This document shows, in pieces, positions 1 through 14,720 of a stretch of 64,000 nt of DNA; within the stretch, counting starts at the first letter, position 1, and every line of letters begins with the position of its first letter. The stretch spans positions 1,825,501 to 1,889,500 of the forward strand of contig NC_134765.1 in NCBI RefSeq assembly GCF_050436995.1, read 5' to 3'. The stretch is from Anticarsia gemmatalis. Taxonomy: Eukaryota; Arthropoda; Insecta; Lepidoptera; Erebidae. The notes beneath the pieces are model-generated. The model searched no databases and was not told the DNA's origin. It was given only the letters and a program-made list of their open reading frames with translations. Both the position numbers and the translations under genes were made by a program.

Positions 1-1326
1 TAACTCTTAATTTTTTTCATTTTTTGGGTTATAGACTAATCTCAGATATCTTGGATATCTCGGATTGTTAAAATGGACGTATAGTTATTTGATTGGTAAA
101 AGTATCAACACTTAATTTTTTTTGGAGAGTTTAGTTTTAACTTTGTTATATAGTGGCTGATCTGAAATCTATTGGACTACTTCAATATACTTTATTTATT
201 GATGTCTATGAATAAATATGGGTGTCAATCAGGTGATATAATTATGATCCAAATGTTTAAATAATTTAATGGATTATTGAATTAGTAAGTATTCAATTTT
301 AACACAGTACATGTAAATATCATTTTAAAAATAACGTTCGCTAGGAAACAATACGGAAACGTCACAGTAATGTTTATTACGATTGTTGTAATACGCACAA
401 ATTTACATTTATACTCATCCTGCACATCAATTATCAAATAAAACCAATAAATTACAACTATTCGTTCCGCTAAGAGTTCTATTTCATTTCATGTGTAACC
501 CCTTATGTTTGCTAGTGTAAATCACATCAAATAATCTGATGCAGTAATCGTGCTGTTACGTGTATTTCTTCTTTTTCAGTAGTATATTTGGTAAAACTTA
601 TCCTATTGAATCAAAACAAGTAAACATGGTGTAAATAAATGTAGCAAAGTGTTTCTTTTTTCATACCTATGCTATTTCCTTTGTTAAAAGTCAATTGCTT
701 ACAAACATGCACTTGATTATGGCGCAGTTACACATGAATTAAACCTGTAGAAACTTATAAAAACTAAACGTTGAGCGTTGTCGAATAATCATTTGTGCAA
801 ATTTAACGAATTTTCTTTACCGTTTGGCTTTTCTAAAGCTATTGTCTTCAAAGCAGTTAGAAACTTGAATGACAACGAATTGATTGTAAACAAATTTATT
901 TTAATACACTGAAATATGACTATTTTAAGCTGTCTTTGTAGTTTTCCTCTCTGAGTAATTCAAGGTATTAATTTCCGCAATTCTATAATCACACTTAAAC
1001 AGTGGTCGATACGTTTTGTTATACTTAATTGATATTCACCGGCCTCACGAACTATATTAATGAGTACCTATAACATAACCTTAGTACGGTCAGTAAACAA
1101 ACAGGATATTTCTTCAATAAAATCACATTGTTTTATCTTTATAATAAAAGTGCTTTGTTCTTCTCCACATCACTTGCTGCTATTGAAAAAAAAATTCACA
1201 AAGCAGAAGTCATAAAAGTTACATTCCTATGTAAGTGGGACAAGTAGGTATGTTACCCAGTCTAACAAAGTAAGAAGATCTTAGTTATAGTTGTTAAACA
1301 AACCTTTTTTAACCTCTATTTAGAAA

Positions 1327-1368
1327 AAAGGTTAGGCCTTGAGGCCACCACGCCTAAGTAAATGCACC
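1327..1368 (-). repeat. SINE fragment (3' part)
   Basis: The stretch with GGTTAGGCCTTGAGGCCACC matches, in reverse, the conserved 3' block of the tRNA-derived SINE seen complete at 53752-54068. Only about 40 bases remain. Confidence 0.55.
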
Positions 1369-4300
1369 AAATCGGTTCAATTAATTTTAAATCATAGAGA
1401 CATGGATCTATTGAATCCAAAAATCTTTAAGAAAATCAATAAATAACATGTTATTGCTGGTTGCATTTCTGCATTCCAATTTTACCATAACCTGTTTAAG
1501 AAAAATAAAGAATATTGACATATAAAAGGTACAATATTGACATACACATTTGTTTTGCGGACGGTCCGTATAAGTAAGCCATCGCCTTTCTCCGAAACAT
1601 CCGGCAGCGCGTGCGCATAACCGGACAGCTGATTCATATATTTGGACATTATTACCTACTGTTTGCACGAAAATAGGAAATTGTATGAAACAAATAGTAG
1701 TTACAGGAGAATAGTAATATCAATCTAGTAACTGGTGCGTGGCGATATTTTGACAGTTTCGTATGAATCATGTCGTAGCATAGTCATACCAATATTATCG
1801 TAACGATAAATAAATATAAGTCTTGTCGTCCGTGACAAGATGTTCTTTCAAGGATAGTTTAAGACACTGCGTAGCCGATGTTACAGTTTAAAGTTTTACA
1901 ATAATTATTACATGATTGTTATACCTTCTCTTAATATTTTAGGAATTATATCTGAAATATTTATATCATGTTGCAAATTTTTTGCGCAGAAAAACTACTA
2001 CTACCTTAAAAAATCGCTAAGATTCATATTTGTACCTTTATTCTTCACTATGAATGAATACTGGAAACAAAAAGTTACCGTGAAAATATGAAATTATCTG
2101 CATCTAAGCGTAAAGTCATTAGTAATGCAGAGATTACTTGGCTAATAAAACTACACAGACCGTAACATTATTACATAACTAATATTGTTTTATATGGTTT
2201 TCAAGCTTCAGACAATTTTTAAATGTCAGAAAACACTTTTTTTTGACTTACGTATTCTTTCTTAAAACGTAAATCTCGCGCGTTGAGGATATTCTTTTAG
2301 ATTTTTGATATTTTGGATATTTTTTTACTTTCAATACAAAATAAAACAGTTGTTGGCCCTTATCAATTATTGTTTCACGAATTAATTGAACCCCATGTCC
2401 ATGTTTCATATAAATATTTCGATCTTTGTATGCTAAGTATATCTATCTTATCTTATCTACTTTCTGAAGATAAGATCATAACGACTTGTTTATACGCATT
2501 CCATTTACGGATCCATAACCAAATCGACAACATCTTTATAGAAAGAAAGTTTATGTAGGTAGAGGCTTGGGAACAACCTCCTATGATGACAAAATATCTT
2601 CTACACTATGATATGCTATGTATATGTCTAACTGTTTGTGCCGACATCCGCCCACCAGAAAAAAAAAACAGAAACTATCCCTTATCTTCTTATTACTATA
2701 TACAGAGTGTAACATAGTGTATAATTAGGTGTAGGAGTAGGTGTATAATTTATTTAAAATCAGCTTATTGTAATTAAATAGAACGTTTCCCAAATGTTTT
2801 GTCATTTAAACTGTCCATTTTAAAAGGGCTTAAAGGGCCGATTTCGCAGCTTATAAGTAAGAGTCAGATTACCTATCTGTTACATAAAGTTTATCAAAAT
2901 CACTGTCAAATTTTCATCTGGTAAGCTACTTAGTACGGTGGAACCGGATAAAAAATCCGGTTCTATGTCCGGATATATATCTATCCGGATATAATAACTA
3001 TGAATTGAAGACACGATATAAGTATAGGATATAAGCTTATACACATTAAGCTGGGACACTCACAGACGTGGGATAAAGTTATAGTTGTTTACTTACAAAC
3101 CGGATTTTGTTTAAGATCTTAATACGCCAAGTAAGACTTGAAATGACGCATGCATTACCTAATATTGCAGGACTTACTTATGTATAAGACGGTAAAAGCA
3201 GATGTGGTTTTTGGTGACTCCTTATTACAAGAGTTCCGGTTAACGAACTCATTTAAATCAGGGATGTTGTTTACATTTCTTGACAGACGTGAAAACCTAT
3301 TTTCATATTCTATAAGATCAATAATAGGACTGTTTATTTTGGTTTTGTTTTCATTCACAAAGGAGAACATTGTTAAAAAAAAGACTAACGCTTTTCTTAC
3401 ATATATAATATGTCATCTTAATTTAAAAGTAACTCTGACAAAGGAAAAGCTGAACAGAAACCTGAACACAATGAAATTAATATGAATGGTACCTGATAGA
3501 AAGCCAAGGTATTTTTCGACATCAATCCCTGAACGGCTAAAGCACAGTGCAGAGTTTTAACAGAACAATAGTATTTTCTGCATAACTGTTCAAGCCGAAG
3601 TGACGGAAACGATCTGTTAACAAAAGAAAAGTTAAGTCATCACTTAAACCATCTTGAATCTTCACACAATCTGATCCATTGCGTTCATAATCGTACAAAA
3701 CTACAAAATGGTTAATATTTCCCATCTTCTTACAAAATGTAACGCAGGTGATGATTAAAGTGGATGTAAAAATGACGATTACCTGCCGTTCACTCAATTC
3801 GCTTAGTAATTGTGCTATCAGAGAGTAATTGTACATAGTGTTACAAAATGTGAACGTTTGAAGCTTAATGTCAGGTGCTACGTCTTTTTAAAGACACGTA
3901 TTATTACCTAGATAGTTGTATTAGGCTGGTATATATTTATATAATTTGGCTTTTTAATAATAAGTATTCTGTTACGAGAGTACTAAAATTTCAACTATAA
4001 AAGAACTTATAATCTAACAACAATAGCTGTTTGGATGTTATTTGTATAGATGTTTTGTATAACAGCTAATTTAACAGTAGCGCGATTTTTTACAATTGCC
4101 ACTATCGACAACTGGCTAGCTTTTTACATGATGTATGAAACCCCAGTCAGCGCCCCTAGCGGATGCCGAGGGAACTAATATCTATGTACATTTCTGTCTG
4201 TAGAAAATTCTTCTACAAACGATAACGCCGATGCGTGTTGTGTATTTTAACTTTACTAAATATTTTAACAGGAAAGTTTTCAGTTCTAGTTATGCCTAAA

Positions 4301-5194
4301 CATGTAAGCATATAAACAATGACTATGATAACAGATTTTCCAAATCGGGAATGCACTTAAGTGTTTCCTAACCGGATAGACCAACCACATCCGAAAATCA
4401 ATATTACAAAACAGTCTTAAGCACTATAATTTTGTTGAGTGATTGATTACTAACACTCTTAAGTTATGTTTTTTACATTAGTTTTTGCAACGAAGATTAG
4501 CTTAAATGATTTGCTTTTTCAATAAGATCCTTGCATGAATTTAAGACAACAGTTGTGTGGTCTAAGTACGCCTAAGGCTGTTTTTTCGACTAAGTAATAT
4601 TATTCAGTATAACATTTATGCAAGAACAAAAAGCCATTAAGCGGCAGCGGTCTTTGAGCAATATGTCAAAGTCAAACATTCGTTTTGTTTACTACGACAA
4701 GAGGTTTTCCTCTATGCTAATCATTTTCTATTTTCTCTGACCCCTTTCCCATTCATTTAAACATTTTAGTGGAGAAAGTGAATGTCAAACTATCAATATT
4801 TCACCGAACGCAAAAAAAAATCTATATTTGAATAAATTATCTACTATTTTTGAAGTATAATTTACAAGATTAGTCTCGTTTTCAAACCAGTTTTGCTACC
4901 AATATAACAAGAATATCGTAAAAATGTAAATAATGTACAAAACAGCTATTTCATTCAAGATGTTTGAACGATTGCATTATAAAAGTTAAGCAAACGACCT
5001 TCGCAAGATGTGCTTTTAATCGAAAGTGCAGACGGGTCAACATTGCAAATAAACTTATAAATATTATTGCGATATTGTTTTACGTCAAAAAAGGATAGAC
5101 CGGCTTCCATTTGCGTATTTAATGCGTGAAAATTAAATCAACCCACGGTTTTTTTCCAAAAAAATCGTCGTCATAGCAGAAGTGGTTTATATTA

Positions 5195-5345
5195 AGTACT
5201 TAATTATAAGTGCGAATGTCTGTCTGTCTATCTGTTACGCTCACTGAACCGATTCTCTTGAAAGTAGAGATAGTTGAAGAGCGAGGATTAAACGAAGGCT
5301 ATTATTTTCAGCAAAAAGAACCCCGGGTGGAGTCACACGCATGTT
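5195..5345 (+). repeat. Degraded interspersed repeat
   Basis: A run of the type GTGCGAATGTCTGTCTGTC followed by a CACTGAACCGATT-like block resembles a repeat often seen in moth genomes, where it precedes a CGCGGGCG...CTAGT end. A shortened relative lies at 37735-37862. Family assignment is from general recollection, not alignment. Confidence 0.4.
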
Positions 5346-6671
5346 AAAGAATATTTTGAAAGACGTCAGTCCGTAGCTCCATGTAAGTTAGTGCTTAGAA
5401 TATTGTTTAGCACTCAGGTCAAATGCTGATTGCTAGATTAACTCGCGTCAACAAATTACCGTTTATCTGAATGTAATTCCAAAGAGAAATCAATGATGTT
5501 CACAGAACTGAGTGGATTCCTGACCACTAGGCTTATTACAAGAAATCTTGTAATGTTAGAAAGTTACAGTTGTTCAAATGTATTTAGTATTTACCACTAG
5601 TTTATACTCACGACTTTGCCTGCATATTACAGCTCAATAAAGTACTTTAAAAGATCGCGTAAATAGCAATATTAACCTTTGTCCTTACCTACTAACAAAT
5701 AAATGATATTCCAAACGTGCACTTTATTTTGTTCAAGGATAAATAACTAAACAGTAGATAAGCCATTTATTATTCTCGAAACTCAACAAAACGGTGCAAA
5801 ATCGTGGGCCGAGCCTACAAAAGGCATTCAGGTCTGATTCAATTTAAATACACCATAGAGATAAATGCAGTAGTACACGTAATAAAACTCAAAGTTCATT
5901 ACTTTTCTAAATTTTAGAAAAATTACCTGATCATTAAGTCTATCTGATAGTAAAAAAATCCAAATTTGTATAAAATACATGCTTAAAAAGCAAGGCACTA
6001 AAGATATACGCAAACATCTGTCTGTCGTGCTGTTCGCAATTTGCGTTACGGTGGCAGTCTACCGTGCATCTCAGAATAACACCTATCAGATAAATAATTA
6101 TTGCTTTTCAATACATGCAATACATAGTTACCATGAACAGGACACACTCATATGACATAACTCAAAGCCGGCAGCCGGTCATTACCACCAGGGTGAACGA
6201 TCGTTCAAGGCACCACGGAAGTGAATGTGTAAGGGCTGCAAGCCAGGCTTCAACGGCTTACACGGCTTACGTAACACAACCGGTCTTTTGAGGAAATATG
6301 ACTCAAATGTTCAAGGGTTTGAGCTTGTTTTTTAGTGTATTTTTGATTTCGAGGGTCTTTGATTTATTAAGAGCAAATTATATGTTTAAAGTGGTCTCCC
6401 GGAAACAATAACCTGATTTGCTAGGAAGAAATTAAATACTAATTGCTAGGAATACAACAATTTGTCATAATATGTGTACTTAATTGATCTACATTCGTTT
6501 AACAATGCCAAAAAAAAACACGCGGAGTGAAGGACTTCCTAAGGCGAAACTTTAACTGAGTGTAGAAAATTATTTCATAGGGATACCACACACTAGCTGT
6601 TATTAGCATCGCTAAATCGCCGATAGCTGATGCTAAAAGTAGCTAGTGAGCGATCAACTGCGGTCTCTCAT

Positions 6672-6835
6672 TAATCTCTCTCTCTTCCCGGCTATTTGTC
6701 CCATATGGTTGTGGGGTCAGCCTTCCTTACACTCTTCCTCCACTTCGCCCTATCCTTGACGTCGTCTTCCTCAACCTCACATGCCTTCATGTCTCGCCGC
6801 AACACTTCTGTCCACGTGGTCTTGGGTCTCTCATT
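6672..6835 (+). repeat. Interspersed repeat, LINE-like fragment
   Basis: The segment from CCATATGGTTGTGGGGTCAG onward has a short matching copy in opposite orientation at 61050-61100. That makes it a dispersed repeat rather than a gene, although both strands hold open frames of 79-94 codons. It looks like a piece of a non-LTR element; the class is not certain. Confidence 0.5.
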
Positions 6836-8393
6836 AATGACGTCTACAAATATAACATGTAACAATTTCCGAAAATGTACATCATCCAACAAAGTGTTAG
6901 TCAGAAAAAAAACCCAAAATTCAACTGGCAAACATATTGAAACTTCTTCCTCTCACCTGTACAGTGAGTCAACGAGTTAGGATAAAGTGAAATCTAGGTC
7001 ACCTGTATCCTTAGTCCTTACTTCTACCGGTACATTAGTTAATTAGTCTGCAATCTTTAGCAATAGGATGTTCGTGCCGATACGTTTTATTGTAATTGCA
7101 CTATGATTGCTCATATCCTTGCGTGTATAATTTTTTAGAAACAATTATAAGTGTATAATTAGGCCCAATTTTTATTTCGAGGTTACTGTTACTTGTAGCG
7201 CTATTTGTAGTGCTTATTAAATAATAGATTATTATGCATTTTATGCAATTTGCGTGTACATTTATACGTCCGATAACATATGTTTAAGGATACTGCGATA
7301 CCGTAAAGTTGCATAGACGTATTACGAATAATATAAGATATTTTTAGATGACTACTATATTTGTATCTAAACTATAACTCAGTAAGTAAACAATATCACT
7401 ATTTTCCAAAACAACATTACTAGTAGTAGTTTAAACCACAGGTTTTAAGAAAAAATATTTGTAATATTATAATAGACCTGAGATAAATTACATAAATTTC
7501 AATTTCGCTGAAACGGTGTTGGTCGTCTGCAAGATAAATAATAGTTGTCAGATGTGGTTATTAATATGCAACAATGATACACGAAGAGATCTAGGCCTGA
7601 AATAATTTCACAATGAATGCGTTCCAAAGATTTCAGGATAACGTAGATTTATAAGGCCTACAAATAATTACAGGCAAAAGGAAACGCGTATATCTTTCTT
7701 AAAAAGAACGGCGGTATCCTTGGATGCCTGAATGTGCAATCTACACATGAAACATTAAGCCTACGTTATTAAATTTAATTGTTTAAAAATATATTTATTG
7801 TAGTTATTAGAATGATAATTACACTCATTGGTTTTAAATTATTTGAACGTAGACATGAAAGTTTGCATGACTGGCATTGAACTTTGAACTTGTGGCCAAT
7901 TAATAACTTTAACTACTGGTTTAAGTGTTATTTGGGTGTTAATTGCCTTTTAAAAATAATTAAGAATGTATTTCATAAGCCTTTTAAAGACACGTATAAC
8001 ATGTTAGAGATTCAATATTCACGGTGCAAAAATATACATATGTCAAATAAGTGCACGCTTATTGGAACTCTCTATATAAGCATAAACAGTACAAACTTGC
8101 GTGAGCCTAATCCATTACGGATAGATTTACTTATAAAAATCCACTTATTAAAATAGAAAATGGTCACCTTTGTCTCTGTTATTACATAAACGTCTTGTCA
8201 CCTACCGTATCTGTATAAATAAAGGAATGAAAGCCCTTATTGTACTTTTAACTTTTTTTCTTAAGATCAATTAAGTCATAAGATATTAACGTAGCAAAGT
8301 CGAAGTTAAAGTATAAGACTCACTAAAATTTTTATTTGTGAATTAAAATGTATATTAATATGCATATTAATTGATTGTTTTCTTTCTTTACAG

Positions 8394-11300
8394 AAATCGC
8401 ACACCCAACATGTGTGCTAGAGTCAGACTTCGGGTTCAAAATCAACTGCGCGTTCAAAAAGTCTGGACTGTTCAGGGTACGGAATCTTGGAGGTGTCAAA
8501 GCACATGCTAGTATAGGTAAGAGTTTAACTAATTGGTATCGCTTAAAATATATTTAAACATCAAAAAGAAAAATAGTGAATGATCAACGACTAAGCTGTT
8601 TTTTTTCTGATCCTGTCTTAACGTCTATTGATATGACATTTTGGTTAGAAATGGACGTTATCTACTTTAGCTAGCTTACTAACTATCTATCTTCTGACTA
8701 GAGTACTTTTCGGTTATAAATCTGTCTGTTTTCTATTGCTGGAATAGTATCAATTCTTGCATCTATGAATTCTTCAAAGCACTTGCAACTTCTGCTTGTG
8801 CACGGATTTATCAGTTAGACCATCTGATCACCTCATCAAAAACCGTATTCACCTAAATCGTGATCCGTGAGTTAGTTGAACATGAAAGCGAACAAATGCA
8901 TTGGTATAAATCAGCGATGTTTTTATAATCAAAGAAATGCTCGTTATGTTGCTTTCTCGCGCTCCTTCGCGTCGTGATTGGCGACAGTCGTGAGAAATTC
9001 ATTAAGAATGTCATCTTAAAATATGTGGCAGACATTGGTCTGCACTGGTGATCGACAGAGAAATATAGCAACTATAAACATTTTGATTATTTTTAATACA
9101 GTAAAAGAAAATTGTCATTTTTTAAGGGCCAAAAGCAACATTTCCTTATACAGACTTTAATGCTGTTGCATTTTGTATGTTTTTTTTATTTCTTTTATAC
9201 TGTATGTGATCCAATAAAAAAAAATTGTTTACACCTTTGTACGTATTTAAACGATCCTGCATTACGAAGGTCTTCTTAGGCACAACTTTTCCGAAAAAAC
9301 ATTACTTATACAAAATTCCATTCACGACGCGCGGTGCATTAATAATTTGGCAAGGAATTCACTTTCACAGTGCACCAGACATGCCGCCAAAATACCAGCT
9401 TTTTGTCCAAATATCAGCAGGTGTAGGTCATTAAATAATTGGTCACTTTCACGTTAAGATGAGCAGACCTTGAGTACGAGATATTAACTGTAATGTACTA
9501 ACCTTGGTAATGCAGATATTGGGCAACATGCTCAGACATCGCTAGGAAATTATCTGATGATCTTACCTTCTTCGACCCCGAGTTGAAACAGTTGTTTGTT
9601 TGAACCGTTAAAAGGGCATAATCAGAACCCAATATTTTATTGACTACCGATCTTCATTAAATCTGAATAGTTGTTTAAATCGTTCTTAAGAAACAACATT
9701 TGACTCCTGAATTAACTACATTGGGTACCTACAAATAAATGTTCAGTGTTTAAAAGTTGTTTCGATTCTACGATATCTCCAATTGCTCACACGTTTAACA
9801 ATAATATAAGGTATTTTTTGGTAATTGGTTTTGTAACCATCCTTGTTTATTTTTCCAGGATTCAGTCTGGGTGATGAACTAGGGTTCGAGCAATCATTAA
9901 CGAACTTGGACCCGAGCAGGCGAAGATCAGTCAGCGTCAGAAATGGAGCGCCTGCTAATGTTCTCGCCGCAAGACCAGCCAAACAAGAGGTGAGAATATA
10001 ATTAACTTTTTCACATATTACTACTAGGCGCCGTATCGTTTTCATGTTCGTAAACAGTAAGATAGACTTTATGAACATAGTATTGGATCCATAACAAACT
10101 AATTAGGGGATGATAGTCATATTCAAATGAAAATTGGTGATGTAAAATCAGTACCTACCTGTGTAAAAATATAACTTTATCATATAGTAATACATTCCAT
10201 ACAGGTATATAAATCCCTGAAGAGTTCAGTGGTAAATGTTACAAGAAGTTCGAAATCATTTAATCTGAGGCGGAACTGTATTTTTATATAATACCGTGCA
10301 CGAAGAAATACAATACCTGTATATACATGAAGAATTAGGTATTGGAAAAGAGATTTGACCCGTACCGTGTACAGTGGCATAACAAATTGGTGACTATAAT
10401 AAAATGATTGACAGCACAATACGACCTCTTACTGATTGAGTGATTTACCTAACTATTGATGTAACTCCTATTCTATTGTCCAAAGACTCCATAGCATAAT
10501 GGACGGCACTGCTTCTCATCTATTCTGTTTGATCACGATCAGGAAGAGTACGACTGTTATTTAAGCTAGTACAATACTAAGTGGTTATCTTTGATGAATT
10601 ATGTAACGCACTTTGAAAATGATCGACATAAATTGTAACTAAGCATTTTTTCACTAAAAGGCTTGATTGTTTGACTTAAAAATCAAAAGTAACTTCTGAT
10701 TTAATTAACAAAACAACAAACGAAACAAGCGGTAACATTGGAATTCATTTTAGCGTATTATACTCGACTCTACTCGTAAAGCTATTAAAAACGTTAACAA
10801 TGCCTACATAGGGCTATTTACGGGTGAAACATGACTCTTCTTTCATACATCACATTTTTGGAAATAAAGCAATTTATGAGACAATTAAGTTTACGATTAT
10901 TGCTTTTAATGGGCTAGTTAAAGATGTTAGATGACATTATCATTGATAAATTGTCTTGTATTGGTACATTATGAACTATATTTGTAACAGAAAGAAGACA
11001 TGCGATGTTGGGAAACTACTGACCAACCATGTACACCATATTTTTACTAGGGGTGGCATATTACGTAAGGAACGAATGATAACATTTTTATTCTCTTGAT
11101 TTTCAGAAACGCGGAAAACAAAACCGCATCATGCGCCCCGTAGCTCCAGTCAACCGTCCGAACCAAGCCGCCATGGACAAACTGACCAGCCTTCACCGAA
11201 GAGTCAGCACCACGATGCAGCCAATCATCGTCCAGGCGCCCGTTGAGCAGACCATCGCCAAACCAGTCCCCACAGTCACCATGGCCAAGCCAATGCCCAT

Positions 11301-14300
11301 GGGAGTCCCACCTTTCAAGCCTCTACCACCCAAAGATGAAAAACTCGCCGTCATACCCATACAAGCCACAAGGAAAACCTACACGCCACTGCAAATCCCA
11401 CAGTCCAAGGGCCCCGGACTAGCGTACCAAAGTGAGCAATACCCATCACACAATCAAATATCAAAAATGGTCTCGCAAATGACAGCACAACAGTACTCCC
11501 CAATCAGAATCACGCCAACTCCCATCATAGTAGATCCACAACTATTTTCCAAAACAACTGTCAATCCATTCGTACCCATGCCACCTTCTCAAGCGATCTC
11601 AGTAATACAAGCTCCAGTTTACAAAGAGATACACACACAACCCACTTACACACGTCCTTACTTACCTAATTCTTTATCTATCCAAAAAAATCCTCTTTCT
11701 AACTTTGTAGACCCTGTTCCACATCAAGTCCACGATCTGGCTGTTTATAACACGAAGAAAGTTGACGACTACAACTCTATTACTGGATATGGAGACGACA
11801 CTGTCTTGAAGATAAATAAGGAAGATATAAATGCTAAGATAGCAGAGATAGCTAAAGCTGGGAACATATCGATGGAGGCTGTCGAGGCGGCGATAGCGTT
11901 GAGGCAACAGCAGTTGTTGAGCAAGTACGCTAACATTCCCGTTCCTACTGCGAAGCCTACAACAACGACGACCACAACCACGACAGAACAGCCTCAGCCG
12001 TTTGTGTTCCAGCCTGAACCTGAGCCGGAGATATTGACGGCGGCGTTGCCACAGAAACCGAAGAGGTTTGTTTTGAGTGTGCTTTTTTCACAATGCCTGC
12101 TTTAGGGTTGACTGCAATATAAAATGGATCAAGAATTACTAAGCCTCGATTGCCAGTAATGCGTTGCATGATGCACGAATTTTAATTATTTTTTGCAAAT
12201 CGTAAATAACTGCAATAACTTTATACACAGCGACTAGTTAAAAGTTGTTTCTTTACTTATTAGTCAATGAAGTTTATGATTCAAGTCGTTCGATTTCTGT
12301 TTTTGTCTACTGCTACAAGCTTATATACAAGAATAAAAAACTATTCTCAAGAAAGCAACGTAGATTCCAGCTTTAGCAGTTTTACTCGCTTGTGCACGTT
12401 TGTCAAAAACCTGTTTATTCTTACCGAAATAAATTTTGACATGCCAATATTATTTAGTGATTTTATAGAGCCATGGATGCATAACTATCAGACAACAGTC
12501 AGACTCTCCGACCAACAAATAGACAATAATAGACATACAGACAGACTGAATTACATCACCATTAATAGAATGGTATAAATATTTATTTATATTTTAATCG
12601 TTAACCCACAACCCGCACTCATGGTGAACTCATAATCCTTAGGCAGAAGACGCATGCCCAGCAATTTGACAGACGGTTTTTTATTTATTTTCCAAGCTTC
12701 TATACAAATTTTTCCTCGACACACGCTTTCCGCTTAGAAAATCCACGTCATCTTCCAGAGTGCCAGTGGCTGGCAAAGTAATGAATGCTCCTCGGGAGTA
12801 CTACCCGGTCGGCTATGAGAAGAACTTCGACGACCACTTCCAGTCGAAGGTCGAGCTGCCAGAGACCAACTTCCACTGCGGAGACCAGAAGTACTTCCCT
12901 GGATTGTATGGCGATGAGAGTCTTGGGTGTATGGTGAGTATTCTACACTTTAGTAGCCTTATTAAGAGTCTTTAAATTTGCTGCTGCAATATGTCTATTA
13001 TTGTAGAGAGCTCTGTAGACTGGTCGATGTAGACACCAAGATTGATTAGATAAATTTTAATTTGGAAAAAGCTAGTGAAACAAAGTTCAAATCTTAAAAC
13101 GTGCCATTTATTAAGCCAATTGTAAATTGAGAAGTCCGATTATGCAGTATACATTTTTCCTTGAAGGAAGACTTTTTACTATAAACTGACCATCGTTAAT
13201 TATAGCATACAGGATGCAAAAAAAGAGTACAAATAGATACTTTCATAGAAATACTCTTTTTTATATGTTTTCTCTACACAATACATACGTAACATAAACT
13301 TCTTGTTTTCAGTCGTTAACATTAATCCATTATTGTGAATTGCAGGTGTTCCACGTCTGCGCTCTAACAGACGATGGTCTCGTCATGAAATCCTTCCTCT
13401 GTCCTGAGTCCACGCTCTTCGACCAAACCATCCTCAAGTGCAACTGGTGGTTCTACGTCGACTGCAAGAACACTAAGAAGTTATACGACACTAACATACC
13501 GGTGTCCAAGAGCTACCAGCTCATGAAAGCACTTACTTTCTTCTCTTCTTATAAGAAGGAGATGCAGGATGGTGAGAGAATTTTACTTTTAAATCCACTC
13601 GCTTTTCTCCAATAGAAATCAAGTAGATGTGTGAAAGACATTTAGTAAAATGTAGTCCCATGTCCATGTACCACGCCCCAACAGAGCGAGAACAAAGGTA
13701 TTGTGAACAGATTTACAAAAAATGAAAACATACTCCGGGCGATTATTTTTATAACCTTTACCTACGCAGAACTCAAGTATAGCTACTTGAGCCGGCTTGG
13801 CCTAAGCGCGTCGAATTTATCATAGTTCTTGTCAGTCAACTAAAACTGTGGTAGTTTTACGTAAATTATTTAATAGCAGAATCACCAACGAAACACTAAT
13901 TAAAATTACTTTTCTCAATATTTCAGGTCAACAAAAACCAAATCCCGAAGAAGTGGACGGCATCAAAGAAGCTATATCTATTCTACAGAACGCGCAGCCC
14001 AATGCGCAAGCTAACCAGCCTCAACCAAGCATAGCCAACATTGGCAATGGAGCCAACAACGTTGCCAATGTTGGTAGTAATGCTAACATACAAACAGTTC
14101 AGTTCGTTACTCCAACACCACTTATTGATGAGAGAAGCAGACAAACTACTACTGAATCGGCCCCAGTATACCGAGGCACCAGAAACTATGACGCAACTAA
14201 AAATAAAAACACAACTTCAGCCGAAAATGTTCAAGATATAAAACTAATAACAGTCAACGCTGATATCAATATACAGAATAATACAGAAAACGATTCAAGA

Positions 14301-14720
14301 GAAAAGAAACACAGACGACGAATGACTTTGAAAAGCACTAACACTATAACGAAAGCTACAACACAGAAACCTGTACCATCTATAGTAGAAGTCATTAAAC
14401 AGGAGATCCAACCGATCGAGAGTCTACCAAAGCAGGAAAAATTAACTGATCAAATAGAAAATTTGAATCCTAACACAGCAAATTTGGCTCCAGTGAGACG
14501 GTTTTACCGATCAAGTGCTGAAAAATTTGAAGAAAAGGAAATGGCTGTAGTTAATAATGAAAAGGTCCAGATAGTTAGACCGACTGCTCAAACGAGGTTA
14601 GTAGGAGAGTATCCTACACCTAGTGCAGTGATAGCTAAACTAGACGAAGCTATTCTAGGTAAAGTGAGAACGAGGAAACATATTACAATAGTGATGCCTT
14701 TAGACAGTCCAAAAACGTAG
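8394..14720 (+). CDS. CPAP1-type cuticular protein with one chitin-binding (CBM14) domain, 5' incomplete
   Basis: Six coding exons join in phase: 8394-8516, 9859-9989, 11107-12065, 12759-12933, 13346-13571 and 13927-14720 (stop TAG), giving about 801 visible residues. All have AG acceptors and GT donors. The peritrophin-A/CBM14 domain is split over exons 4 and 5. Its six cysteines are spaced 16, 5, 13, 12 and 7, which is the type 2 chitin-binding pattern, and it starts at HCGDQKYFPG. One such domain in a secreted insect protein defines the CPAP1 group, which binds chitin in cuticle. The long P/Q/V-rich arm before the domain (exon 3, with a TTTTTT run) and the N/Q/T-rich arm after it look like extended matrix segments. 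The first visible exon starts in phase 1, so at least one upstream exon carrying the signal peptide is missing. I do not assign an individual CPAP1 letter. Confidence 0.88.
8517..11106 (+). other. Introns 1-2 of the CPAP1 gene
   Basis: Introns 8517-9858 (donor GTAAGA) and 9990-11106 (donor GTGAGA). Nothing beyond AT-rich intronic sequence was recognised. Confidence 0.6.

Larger units (their letters stand above)
1..8393. other. Intergenic or 5' intron region, no gene recognised
   Basis: About 8.4 kb of AT-rich sequence without a coding region I can support. Open frames here are short, AT-rich in composition and lack family motifs or a sensible splice context. It contains a partial SINE end near 1327-1368, a degraded interspersed repeat at 5195-5345 and a LINE-like fragment at 6672-6835. 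The missing 5' exon or exons of the CPAP1 gene that starts visibly at 8394 could lie here or to the left of the window, but I found no signal-peptide exon ending in the required phase. Confidence 0.6.

Noticed and set aside
4135..4180. A GC-richer block (CAGCGCCCCTAGCGGATGCC)
   Set aside because: It is short, isolated and without a second copy that I could find in the window.
12267..12578. A 103-codon + strand open frame
   Set aside because: It lies wholly within the CPAP1 intron between 12066 and 12758 and shows no motifs.
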